A stretch of DNA of 64,000 nucleotides from Sphingobium terrigena (GTDB taxonomy: Bacteria > Pseudomonadota > Alphaproteobacteria > Sphingomonadales > Sphingomonadaceae), in NCBI RefSeq assembly GCF_003591655.1, contig NZ_QVRA01000001.1, positions 349,195 through 413,194 on the forward strand. Reading direction: 5' to 3'. The notes under the pieces are model-generated. The model worked only from the letters and a program-made list of their open reading frames with translations. It was not told the DNA's origin and searched no databases. The translations under genes and the position numbers were made by a program. Within the stretch, counting starts at the first letter, position 1; every line of letters starts with the position of its first letter. Shown piece by piece: positions 45,966 to 53,307 of the stretch.

Positions 45966-46139
45966 ATGGAAGAGAACAACAACAGCGTTCGCGAAATCGG
46001 CCAGCTGATGTCGGTTGCTTTGGCTGCCCTGCTGCTGGGATCGACCCTGATCCTGTCAGCAGTCGGCCCGGCCCGCGCCAGCGAAGCCCCGATGCTCGCC
46101 AGTCAGACGACGCCTGTGGCCCTGCGCTATCTGGCATAA
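45966..46139 (+). CDS. Small exported or membrane protein, first gene of the psp operon
   Basis: 57 residues (MEENNNSVREIGQLMSVALA...). A 14-residue charged start is followed by a hydrophobic segment (about 15-33, SVALAALLLGSTLILSAVG) and a possible signal cleavage after PARA, leaving a short tail SEAPMLASQTTPVALRYLA. I do not recognise the family. It is expressed from the sigma-54 promoter at 45881 and precedes pspA by 42 bases, so it should be strongly induced by envelope stress. The reading frame open upstream of 45966 crosses the promoter and is not coding. Confidence 0.72.
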   Translation: MEENNNSVREIGQLMSVALAALLLGSTLILSAVGPARASEAPMLASQTTPVALRYLA

Positions 46140-46181
46140 GGTCGCCGCCCCCAAAGAATAAGAATAAGGAGTGAAGTTCAG

Positions 46182-46862
46182 ATGGGTATTTTCTCCCGCA
46201 CCCGCGACATCATCGCCGCCAATGTCACCGACTTGCTCGACAAGGCCGAGGACCCGGCGAAGATGATCCGCATGATCATCCTGGAAATGGAGGAAACCCT
46301 GGTCGAGGTGCGCGCGTCCGCCGCCCGCACGATTGCCGACCAGAAGGAAATGCGCCGCCACATCGCCAAGCTGACCGCCTTGCAGGACAGCTGGACCGAA
46401 AAGGCGCAGCTGGCTTTGTCGAAGGATCGCGAGGACCTGGCCAAGGCGGCTCTGGTCGAGCGCCAGAAGGCGACCGACATGGCCGAGCATCTGTCCCACG
46501 AGATCGAGACGCTCGACGATGCGCTGAAAGCGTCGGAAGAGGATATTGCCAAGCTCCAGGGCAAGCTGCGCGAAGCCCGCGCCCGCCAGAACAGCCTGGT
46601 CACCCGGATGCAGAGCGCGGAAAACCGCCTGCGGGTGCGCGAAGCCTATGCCGGCGAGAAGGTGAACGAGGCGTTTGCGCGCTTCGACATGCTGGAAAGC
46701 CGGGTCGATCTGGCCGAAGGTCGCGCCGACGCCATGGCGCTGGGTGGCACGCCCAAGACGCTGGAGGAAGAGATTGCCGAGCTGAAGTCCGCCGACAAGG
46801 TGGATGCTGATCTGGCCGCTCTCAAGGCCAGCATGAACGCTGATAAGACCGGGGGAGCCTGA
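46182..46862 (+). CDS. pspA: Phage-shock protein A (PspA/IM30 family)
   Basis: 226 residues, almost all helical, coiled-coil: MGIFSRTRDIIAANVTDLLDKAEDPAKMIRMIILEME at the N-terminus with the conserved DPxKMIRxIIxEME motif, followed by long heptads. It binds the inner membrane to limit proton leakage and inhibits PspF until stress. Good GGAG ribosome site upstream. Length matches the family. Confidence 0.96.
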   Translation: MGIFSRTRDIIAANVTDLLDKAEDPAKMIRMIILEMEETLVEVRASAARTIADQKEMRRHIAKLTALQDSWTEKAQLALSKDREDLAKAALVERQKATDMAEHLSHEIETLDDALKASEEDIAKLQGKLREARARQNSLVTRMQSAENRLRVREAYAGEKVNEAFARFDMLESRVDLAEGRADAMALGGTPKTLEEEIAELKSADKVDADLAALKASMNADKTGGA

Positions 46863-46866
46863 CGTC

Positions 46867-47148
46867 ATGGAGGACATATTCCTGCCCATCATGATCTGCG
46901 GCATGTTGTTCATCGGTATGCCCTGGCTGATCTTCCACTATGTCACCAAATGGAAGCAGGCACCCAAGATCACCGACGAGGATGAGAAGCTGCTGGATGA
47001 ACTCCATCTTCTCGCCCGCCGTCTGGAAGAAAGGCTTGTGACGGTCGAACGGATCGTCGCCGCCGACAACCCCGATTTCCGTCCGCGCCGCCCGGCACCC
47101 GATGCCGACCTGAGCGATGACGATTACAGCTTCGACCGGAGGAACTGA
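46867..47148 (+). CDS. pspB: Phage-shock protein B
   Basis: 93 residues: one membrane helix (about 4-27, IFLPIMICGMLFIGMPWLIFHYVTKW), then a coiled segment LLDELHLLARRLEERLVTVERIVAADNPDFRPR, matching E. coli PspB (its ARRMRERIQALESIL... counterpart), and an acidic tail. It helps transmit the stress signal with PspC. It begins 4 bases after pspA, and its tail is two bases from pspC. Confidence 0.9.
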   Translation: MEDIFLPIMICGMLFIGMPWLIFHYVTKWKQAPKITDEDEKLLDELHLLARRLEERLVTVERIVAADNPDFRPRRPAPDADLSDDDYSFDRRN

Positions 47149-47149
47149 G

Positions 47150-47530
47150 ATGACCGCCCGCCGCACCAAATTCTACCTCAACAAGGCCAATGGCAAATGG
47201 TCGGGCGTGTGCGCAGGCATCGCCGACTATAGCGGGATCGACGTCGTCTGGGTCCGTGTCGGCGCAGTGCTGATCACCCTGATGGGGGCCTTCCCCTGGA
47301 CGCTGATCGCCTATTTCGCCGCCGTCTATTTCGCCGATGACAAGCCCAAGGGGCTCTATTCGGACCGGGATGACGAAAAATTCTGGCAGGGGGTACGGAC
47401 CAATCCGACCCGCTCCACCCGCGACGTCCGGTCCAAATTCCGCGACATCGACCGCCGCCTGGCTGACATCGAAATCTATTATACCAGCCGCAACACGCGC
47501 CTGGCAGACGAAATCGACAGCTTGCGCTGA
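47150..47530 (+). CDS. pspC: Phage-shock protein C
   Basis: 126 residues from MTARRTKFYLNKANGKWSG at 47150, with GGAGGAAC immediately upstream. The PspC domain GKWSGVCAGIADYSGIDVVWVRVGAVLI, a hydrophobic helix (about 37-62, GAVLITLMGAFPWTLIAYFAAVYFA) and a C-terminal basic coil RDVRSKFRDIDRRLADIEIYY are present. It senses envelope stress and relieves PspA inhibition of PspF. A frame opening earlier at 47117 is the pspB shadow. Confidence 0.92.
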   Translation: MTARRTKFYLNKANGKWSGVCAGIADYSGIDVVWVRVGAVLITLMGAFPWTLIAYFAAVYFADDKPKGLYSDRDDEKFWQGVRTNPTRSTRDVRSKFRDIDRRLADIEIYYTSRNTRLADEIDSLR

Positions 47531-47565
47531 GCAGGTCCGGGGCAGAGTAACAGGGAGTTAAATCC

Positions 47566-47856
47566 ATGAATTTCGGTGGACCTTTCTTCGTCCTGGCCAT
47601 CATCGCCATGTCGACTTTGGGCTGGATGTTCACCACCTGGGTCCGTGCCCGCCACGGTTACCCGGTAGAAAATGAATGGACCGGCACCGTTGATCGAACC
47701 GACGGTGACGCTGGTCGAAAAATCGACCTGTTGTCCGGCGAAAACGAAAAGCTGGTGGGCCGCATCAGCCGCCTGGAGGAACGCATCGCCGTGCTGGAAC
47801 GGATCGCCACCGATCCTGCCGTCCGCACTGCGCGCGCCATAGAGGAACTGCGCTGA
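47566..47856 (+). CDS. PspB-like small membrane/coiled-coil protein 1
   Basis: 96 residues: a membrane helix (about 5-25, GPFFVLAIIAMSTLGWMFTTWV), a short Tyr/Pro/Asn-rich region (RARHGYPVENEW), then a coiled coil with SRLEERIAVLERIATDPAV. The same heptad block as in PspB, and in the next two proteins, shows common descent. Function unknown; topologically like PspB. It follows pspC by 35 bases. Confidence 0.82.
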   Translation: MNFGGPFFVLAIIAMSTLGWMFTTWVRARHGYPVENEWTGTVDRTDGDAGRKIDLLSGENEKLVGRISRLEERIAVLERIATDPAVRTARAIEELR

Positions 47857-47877
47857 GCGCGGTGCAAGGGAGTAGAG

Positions 47878-48192
47878 ATGATGTTTCCATTTGCAGATTT
47901 CGCGCCGGTCGTCTTTGCCGTCGGATCGCTGGGGATTATCGGCTGGGTCGTTACCACCTGGCTGCGGGTCAAAAATGGTTATCCGCTGGAAAATAGCTGG
48001 GGCAAACCCGTCTATCCGCAGAAGAATGAGGAAATGGTCGAGCGGGTGAAGCTGCTCAGCCAGGAAAATGCCCAGCTGCGCGCCGAGATCGGATCGATGA
48101 AGGACCGCCTCGCCGTGGTCGAGCGGATCGTCACCGACGAAAGCCACCAGCTCAATCGCGAAATCGAACGGCTGCGCAGCCCGGCCAACTGA
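47878..48192 (+). CDS. PspB-like small membrane/coiled-coil protein 2
   Basis: 104 residues: N-terminal helix (about 10-28, VVFAVGSLGIIGWVVTTWL), the same KNGYPLENSWG loop as its neighbour (GYPVENEW there), and KDRLAVVERIVTDESHQLNREIERLR at the C-terminus. It is a clear tandem duplicate of protein 1. It could influence envelope-stress signalling; no direct evidence. Confidence 0.82.
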   Translation: MMFPFADFAPVVFAVGSLGIIGWVVTTWLRVKNGYPLENSWGKPVYPQKNEEMVERVKLLSQENAQLRAEIGSMKDRLAVVERIVTDESHQLNREIERLRSPAN

Positions 48193-48223
48193 GCGCGCAG
48201 TCACGGAATGAGGGAAGAGACAG

Positions 48224-48481
48224 ATGATCGACAATCCATTCACAATGGTCGTGCTGATCGTGGCAATCATCGCGATTTCGCGGGTTTTGCAGGCGAAATA
48301 TGGTGTGGTGCGCCGCCACAAGGGCGAAGAACTCATCGCGCGCGGCCCCGACCCGGAAGCAGAGCGGCTGCGGGCCGAGGTCAAGGCGCTCAAAGACCGC
48401 GTCGCGGTGCTGGAGCGCCTGGCCACCGACGGCAGCAGCGCGCTGGAGCGCGAGTTCGAGAAATTGCGGGACCGCGATTGA
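48224..48481 (+). CDS. PspB-like small membrane/coiled-coil protein 3
   Basis: 85 residues: helix (about 5-21), then basic KYGVVRRHKGEELIARGPDP and a coiled coil KALKDRVAVLERLATDGSSALEREFEKLRD that aligns with proteins 1 and 2. Shorter between helix and coil. Starts 31 bases after protein 2. Confidence 0.8.
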   Translation: MIDNPFTMVVLIVAIIAISRVLQAKYGVVRRHKGEELIARGPDPEAERLRAEVKALKDRVAVLERLATDGSSALEREFEKLRDRD

Positions 48482-48509
48482 ACGCGGCCCATTGGGCAGG
48501 GAGGCTATC

Positions 48510-48743
48510 ATGCAGGACCCCACTCTCTATCTGACCATCGCGCTGGCCGGGCTGGCTGGCCTCTCCATCGTCACCATGGCCACGTTGCGCGGCTGGACCG
48601 GCTGGCTGGAGCTGAAGCGCGCGGAACTTGGCCAACGCAGCGAAGCGAGCGCGCCGCCATCGGCCGCCGCGCGGATCGAGGTCGCCGACCTTAAGGAACG
48701 CATCCGCAAGCTGGAAGCGATCGCGGCGGGCGTGGATTTGTAG
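48510..48743 (+). CDS. PspB-like small membrane/coiled-coil protein 4
   Basis: 77 residues from MQDPTLYLTIALAGLAGLSIVTM at 48510, after AGGGAGG. Helix about 6-24, then a basic/acidic coil KRAELGQRSEASAPPSAAARIEVADLKERIRKLEAIAAGVDL whose DLKERIRKLEAI matches the KDR-AVLER block in a truncated form. Last gene of the psp unit; a family-A repeat follows. Confidence 0.7.
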   Translation: MQDPTLYLTIALAGLAGLSIVTMATLRGWTGWLELKRAELGQRSEASAPPSAAARIEVADLKERIRKLEAIAAGVDL

Positions 48744-48756
48744 AATGATGTTTCGA

Positions 48757-48856
48757 CCGTTCGCCCTGAGCGAAGTCGAAGGGTTCCACCGAGCGCAGCG
48801 AGGTGCCTTCGCCTCCGCTCAGGCAAAGGCTTCGACTTCGCTCAGCCCGAACGGGT
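48757..48856. repeat. Dispersed palindromic repeat, family A (copy 3)
   Basis: CCGTTCGCCCTGAGCGAAGT at the left and TTCGCTCAGCCCGAACGGGT at the right, with an internal CTTCGCCTCCGCTCAGGCAA. It ends the psp operon. Confidence 0.85.
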
Positions 48857-48918
48857 AAGGATGAAGTCATTGCGGGCCGGGGGTTTCCCCCCGCGCAAAT
48901 CCCCCTATATGGGCGGCC

Positions 48919-49335
48919 ATGACCGATCAGAGCGTCCTTGCCGACATTTACGATGAGTATGAATTTCTCGACGCGGACGATCGTTATCGTCTGCTGATCG
49001 ATCTGGGCCGGGCGCTGGAACCCATGCCTGACGCGCTCAAGACGGATGCGACGCTGGTGCGCGGCTGTTCGGCGGCCGTGTGGGTCTATCCCACCGTGCT
49101 GGAGGACGGACGGCTGCATTTTCTGGCCGACAGCAATGCCGCGATCACCAAGGGGATCATCGCGCTGGTGCTGCTGACCGTGCAGGACAAAAGTCCCGTG
49201 GCGATCGGCGGCGCGGACATAGAAGGGGCGCTGGCCCCGTTCGACCTCAAAAATCAGCTCAGTTCCAACCGCACTCAGGGCATCCCCAACATGATCGCCC
49301 TGATCCGCGATACGGCGGCCCGCTACAGCGCTTAA
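48919..49335 (+). CDS. sufE: SufE-family sulfur acceptor
   Basis: 138 residues, SufE/CsdE fold: YDEYEFLDADDRYRLLIDLGR, then the conserved Cys in VRGCSAAVWVYP, and LTVQDKSPVAI. SufE accepts persulfide from the cysteine desulfurase SufS for iron-sulfur cluster assembly; the suf operon itself is not in the window. Gene stands alone. Confidence 0.9.
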   Translation: MTDQSVLADIYDEYEFLDADDRYRLLIDLGRALEPMPDALKTDATLVRGCSAAVWVYPTVLEDGRLHFLADSNAAITKGIIALVLLTVQDKSPVAIGGADIEGALAPFDLKNQLSSNRTQGIPNMIALIRDTAARYSA

Positions 49336-49387
49336 GGAAACCTGGATCAAGTTGCGGCGTTGAGTTTCCTGACAAGGAGATTCAACC

Positions 49388-49879
49388 ATGCGCCATTTCA
49401 TCGCCTTCGCTGCCGTCGGCCTGCTCGCGGCCTGTTCGTCCGGCGACAAGGGGCCGACCCAGCGCGATACGATCGGCCAGACGTGGAAATATGAGGCGGG
49501 GTCGGGCGGCAAGGCAAAGCTCGCCTATATCGGTAGCGCCAATGCCGTGCCGACGATGACGGCGGCGGACACCTTCGCAGTCCTGCTGGTTCAGCCGATG
49601 GACAATGGCGAAAAATCAGTGACGGTGAAGCTGGTCGGCGCGCCGTTCCAGTGCGACCTGTCTGATTGCGCCGTCACCGCGATTGCCGATGGCGGCAGGC
49701 CGCTGCGCTGGAAGGGACGGATGACCGACGCCAAGGACGGGATCGAGATCATGCCGTCGCAAAATGCCTATGAGGCGATCGCCAAGGCGCAGACGGTTTC
49801 GGTCAATCTTGTCACGGGGCCGAAGGAGCAGACTGCGCCGTTCGCCTTCAACGTCGCCGGGCTGGATTTGAAGGGGTGA
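49388..49879 (+). CDS. Lipoprotein of unknown function
   Basis: 163 residues. Lipobox LLAAC (Cys16) in MRHFIAFAAVGLLAACSSGDKG; the mature part is beta-rich, with a disulfide-like pair CDLSDC. The ribosome site is AAGGAG upstream of the ATG. I do not recognise a family. Confidence 0.75.
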   Translation: MRHFIAFAAVGLLAACSSGDKGPTQRDTIGQTWKYEAGSGGKAKLAYIGSANAVPTMTAADTFAVLLVQPMDNGEKSVTVKLVGAPFQCDLSDCAVTAIADGGRPLRWKGRMTDAKDGIEIMPSQNAYEAIAKAQTVSVNLVTGPKEQTAPFAFNVAGLDLKG

Positions 49880-49892
49880 TGCAACAATAGTC

Positions 49893-49978
49893 GTCATCCC
49901 AGCGGATGCTGGGATCTCCCTTTCTTCGGCGCTGAGCCAAAGAAGGCAGAGAGACCCCAGCGTTCGCTGGGGTGACGG
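49893..49978. repeat. Dispersed hairpin-pair repeat, family B (copy 3)
   Basis: GTCATCCCAGCGGATGCTGG at the left and CCCCAGCGTTCGCTGGGGTG at the right. Lies between a lipoprotein gene and convergent ggt. Confidence 0.85.
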
Positions 49979-49986
49979 TTGCCCAT

Positions 49987-51687
49987 TCACTCCTGCAACG
50001 ATACGCCGGGGCTGCGCGGGTCGGCGGCGCCGATCCAGTGGCCGTCGGGGGCGCGTTCGGCGGCATTGGCTTTGAGGCCGAGGCGCGAGACGGTGACGCG
50101 ATGGCCCAATTTCTCCAGCGGCGCCTGCATCGCCTCCAGCCCGGTCCCCTGTTCCAGCACCAGCCCGTCGCCGTTGAAGAAGATCAGGCCCATGGCGATG
50201 GAATCCTGCGCCGACAGGCCCCAGTCGAAATGGGCGATCAGCGCCTTGGCCACTTGCATGATGATGGTCTTGCCGCCTGCCGCGCCGACGGTGAAGATCG
50301 GCATCCCCTTGGCGTCATAGACGATGGTGGGCGACATGGAGGAGAGCGGTCGCTTTCCCGGTCCCACTGCATTGGCGACCGGCGCGCCGTCCTTTTGCGG
50401 CGTGAAGCTGAAATCGGTCAATTCATTGTTCAATATCACGCCATTGGCGATCAGCTGGCTGCCGAAGAAGCTTTCGATGGTCGAGGTCCAGGCGGCGATG
50501 TCGCCATCGCGGTCGATCGCGACGAAATGGCTGGTGCCGCTTTCGGGCTGGGGCAGCGAAGCGGTGCGGGGCTGCGCGCCGGGCGGGGTGCCGGGCTGAT
50601 AGTCGTTCAGCGCCTTGTTAAGCCGGATGCTGGCGGAGCGCTGCTTGAGATAGGCGGGGTCGATCAGGCCGCTGACCGGCACCGAAACGAAATCGGGATC
50701 GCCCAGCCAGGAGCCGCGATCGGCATAGGCCAGCTGCATCGCTTCGCCGATCACATGCCAGGACCGTGGGTCATCCTTGCCCCATGCGCTGAGCGGAAAA
50801 CGCTCGACCATGCCCAAAATCTGCAACACGGTGACCCCGCCGGCGGACGCCGGACCCATGCCGCACACGGTATAGACGCGATATTTGCCGCATACGGGCT
50901 TGCGCGGCTTGGCCTGATAGGCAGCGATGTCGCCTTCCGTCATCGGCACCGGATTTTTGGGGGCGTTGGTGACCGCCTGCGCCATCAGCCGGGCATTGTC
51001 GCCGGTGTAGAAGGCGTCCGGGCCTTCGGCGGCGATGCGTTTGAACAGGGCCGCGAGCGGCGGGTTTTTCAGCATCGTGCCGATCGGCGCGGGCTTGCCG
51101 CCGATCCAGAAATATTTTTGAATCTCCGGGAAGTCGGCCCAGACCCCGGCCACCGCCTTCATCGCGGTGTCGAGCCGCTGGCGCACCTCAAAACCCTCCT
51201 CCGCTGCGCGGATGGCGGGCTGGAACAGGTCGGCCCAGGGCAGCTTGCCCCATTTTTTATGCGCATCCCACGCCATGCGCAGATTGCCCGGCACGCCTGC
51301 CGAATAGCCACCCGGCCAGGCGTCGCGGAAGGAGAGCGGCTGGCCATCGGCCCCCATGAAGCGGTCGGGCCGGGCAGCGGCCGGCGCGGTTTCGCGCCCG
51401 TCGATCGAGTCCAGCACCCCGGTCTGCCCGTCATGGTGCATCAGAAAGCCGCCGCCGCCGATGCCGCTATTATGTGGCTCCACCACGTTCAGCGTCAGCA
51501 TCATCGCGATGGCCGCATCGGTGGCGCTGCCGCCCTTGCGCAATATCTCCTGCCCCGCGGCGGCGGCACGCGGATCGGCGGCGGAAACGGTGGCGTTGGT
51601 CGATACCGGTTCGCGCGCGATGGCGGGCAGCGGCAGGGTGGCGAGGAGGGCGAGAGGGGCCAGCAGGCCAAACGGACGGAAGTTCAT
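49987..51687 (-). CDS. ggt: Gamma-glutamyltransferase
   Basis: About 566 residues from MNFRPFGLLAPLALLATLPLPAIA at 51687 (an ATG six codons earlier is possible); signal peptide, so periplasmic. The Ntn-hydrolase fold is clear: N-terminal VSAADPRAAAAGQEILRKGGSATDAAIA, GIGGGGFLMHHDG and the nucleophile Thr at the small-subunit start in ESGTSHFVAIDRDGDIAAWTSTIESFFGS. It hydrolyses gamma-glutamyl bonds of glutathione and gamma-glutamyl peptides after self-cleavage before that Thr. Confidence 0.94.
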   Translation of the reverse strand: MNFRPFGLLAPLALLATLPLPAIAREPVSTNATVSAADPRAAAAGQEILRKGGSATDAAIAMMLTLNVVEPHNSGIGGGGFLMHHDGQTGVLDSIDGRETAPAAARPDRFMGADGQPLSFRDAWPGGYSAGVPGNLRMAWDAHKKWGKLPWADLFQPAIRAAEEGFEVRQRLDTAMKAVAGVWADFPEIQKYFWIGGKPAPIGTMLKNPPLAALFKRIAAEGPDAFYTGDNARLMAQAVTNAPKNPVPMTEGDIAAYQAKPRKPVCGKYRVYTVCGMGPASAGGVTVLQILGMVERFPLSAWGKDDPRSWHVIGEAMQLAYADRGSWLGDPDFVSVPVSGLIDPAYLKQRSASIRLNKALNDYQPGTPPGAQPRTASLPQPESGTSHFVAIDRDGDIAAWTSTIESFFGSQLIANGVILNNELTDFSFTPQKDGAPVANAVGPGKRPLSSMSPTIVYDAKGMPIFTVGAAGGKTIIMQVAKALIAHFDWGLSAQDSIAMGLIFFNGDGLVLEQGTGLEAMQAPLEKLGHRVTVSRLGLKANAAERAPDGHWIGAADPRSPGVSLQE

Positions 51688-51730
51688 GCCCGCCACCCTA
51701 CGCATTGCGTTGCCCGCTGCAACTTATTGA

Positions 51731-52192
51731 TTAGCGCCCAAGACGAATTTTCATCGCTGCTTGTGAAACCGCGAAGCGTGCTGCAAGTGCTGCTGTGCTT
51801 TGCTCCGCAACGTCAGATAGCCGATGACGCGGCATCAACACATTCGCAGCAAAGCTATTGGCTTGGCGCTCGTGAATGGGACGAATGTTGAGGTTTGGGC
51901 GATCGGTTCCTTCCGTGCGATACGCACGGTTATCGCCGACACCTTCTCCTAAAAGATCGCGGTGATAGATGTAGTGTCCTAGCTCGTGCGCTGCGGTGAA
52001 ACGTTGCCGGGTTGGCGCATGGCTAGAGTTCACAACAATCCGGTAGCTGCCGTTCTGCCGTTCAATGTAGCCTGAAATATTATCGTCCATCGGCTCGTAC
52101 GACAACGGTAGCCCGATATCACGAATGATCGCTTCAATCGGAACGGGCGTGCTATTCCAATGCTGTGCGATCACTGTCATTGGATCTACCAT
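51731..52192 (-). CDS. ImmA/IrrE-type zinc metallopeptidase
   Basis: 153 residues with the zinc motif HELGHYIYH (His69, Glu70, His73) and the second Glu in HERQANSFAANVLMP, the classic ImmA/IrrE pattern. Related enzymes cleave phage or mobile-element repressors, usually paired with an HTH protein; here the neighbour is a membrane protein instead. GC content is lower than around it, suggesting recent acquisition. It is abutted directly (0-base gap) by the membrane-protein gene. Confidence 0.85.
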   Translation of the reverse strand: MVDPMTVIAQHWNSTPVPIEAIIRDIGLPLSYEPMDDNISGYIERQNGSYRIVVNSSHAPTRQRFTAAHELGHYIYHRDLLGEGVGDNRAYRTEGTDRPNLNIRPIHERQANSFAANVLMPRHRLSDVAEQSTAALAARFAVSQAAMKIRLGR

Positions 52193-52618
52193 CTAAGCCT
52201 CCCTTCCGATTTCATCTGCGGCATCAGCATCATTGCCTGAGCCTAAGGTTGCGTCTGCGATTAGGTCCACTCTCTCCCGGATAATGCCAGGAGCCTCTTT
52301 GGACAGCCATTCCTTTATATACTCATCAGCACATGCTTTTGCCATAGCGCGCGCTTCATGTTCAGCGTTCGCTGTAATAATCTTGCCCCATGCGATACCC
52401 GCAATAATGACAATCACCGCAAGAACGAGGGAACCCCACGCTATTGCATTAGCCTGCGAAGCTAACGAAGCCGCCATTGCATCCCAATTTGGATTGGCCT
52501 GCTCTGGCGGCAATGAAATCATAGGTTGGCAAGCCTTTGTCGCCGATTCAACCATCTGAGCGCAAACCTTAGCAGGCACTACATCGGTTATGGCAGGCTG
52601 AGCGACAGGGGATGACAT
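52193..52618 (-). CDS. Membrane protein of unknown function paired with an ImmA/IrrE protease
   Basis: 141 residues. Polar N-terminus with two Cys (VCAQMVESATKAC), one membrane helix about 55-78 (NAIAWGSLVLAVIVIIAGIAWG), then a charged C-terminal region (HEARAMAKACADEYIKEWLSKEAPGIIRERVD). No family recognised. Same low-GC composition as the protease gene it precedes without a gap, so the two were probably acquired as a unit. Confidence 0.75.
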   Translation of the reverse strand: MSSPVAQPAITDVVPAKVCAQMVESATKACQPMISLPPEQANPNWDAMAASLASQANAIAWGSLVLAVIVIIAGIAWGKIITANAEHEARAMAKACADEYIKEWLSKEAPGIIRERVDLIADATLGSGNDADAADEIGREA

Positions 52619-52671
52619 ATAAGCCGCTATACCGCCGATGACCGTTCGCGGCTAGAGAAGTATATCCCAAC

Positions 52672-52706
52672 AAAAAAAGGCCGCGCAGTCATCCCGCGCG
52701 GCCTTT
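52672..52706 (-). terminator. Rho-independent terminator of ppa
   Basis: AAAGGCCGCGC (52676-52686) pairs with GCGCGGCCTTT (52696-52706). On the minus strand the hairpin is followed by a run of T from the A tract at 52672-52678. It ends ppa and separates it from the low-GC islet. Confidence 0.9.
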
Positions 52707-52730
52707 CCATTCACTTGGACAGTCGGGCGC

Positions 52731-53270
52731 TCAGGCCTTCTTGTTCGCCTGATAGCGTTCGATCGCTTCCAGCGTGACGCGCTTGGCGTCCTCGGCGCCG
52801 CCCCAAGTGCCGATCCGCACCCATTTGGTCTTTTCCAAGTCCTTGTAATGGGTGAAGAAATGCTCGATCTGCTCCATCACGATGCCGGGCAGGTCGTCCT
52901 TCTCGCTGATGTCGGCATAATATGGGAAGGTCTTGTTGTCTGGCACGCAGACGAGCTTTTCGTCGCCACCGGCTTCATCTTCCAGGTTCAGCACCGCGAT
53001 CGGGCGGGCGCGCACGACCGAGCCGGGGACGAAGGGAGAGCGCGCGATCACCAGCGCGTCGAGCGGATCGCCATCGGGCGACAGCGTGTGCGGCACGAAG
53101 CCATAATTGGCCGGATAGCGCATCGGCGTGTGCAAAATGCGGTCCACGAACAGCGCGCCCGACGCCTTGTCGAACTCATATTTCACCGGCTCGCCGCCGA
53201 CGGGCACTTCGATGATGACGTTCAGGCTGTTGGGCGGATCGTCGCCAACGGGAATCAGTTCGATGTTCAT
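52731..53270 (-). CDS. ppa: Inorganic pyrophosphatase
   Basis: 179 residues from MNIELIPVGDDPPNSLNVIIEVP at 53270. Family I soluble pyrophosphatase: EVPVGGEPVKYEFDKASGALFVDR, PANYGFVPHTLSPDGDPLDALV (catalytic DGDPLD) and EKDDLPGIVMEQIEHFF. It hydrolyses diphosphate in the cytoplasm. Length is normal. Confidence 0.96.
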   Translation of the reverse strand: MNIELIPVGDDPPNSLNVIIEVPVGGEPVKYEFDKASGALFVDRILHTPMRYPANYGFVPHTLSPDGDPLDALVIARSPFVPGSVVRARPIAVLNLEDEAGGDEKLVCVPDNKTFPYYADISEKDDLPGIVMEQIEHFFTHYKDLEKTKWVRIGTWGGAEDAKRVTLEAIERYQANKKA

Positions 53271-53307
53271 GAAAACGCCTTTTGCTGCACGATAGATTAG
53301 CGGGTGT

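Noticed and set aside
49972..51891. A 639-codon open frame on the plus strand
   Set aside because: It mirrors ggt and the start of the ImmA gene; translated product shows no family pattern.
51731..52618. Prophage or integrative element around the ImmA gene
   Set aside because: Only two genes differ in composition; no integrase, att-like direct repeat or phage structural gene is visible beside them.
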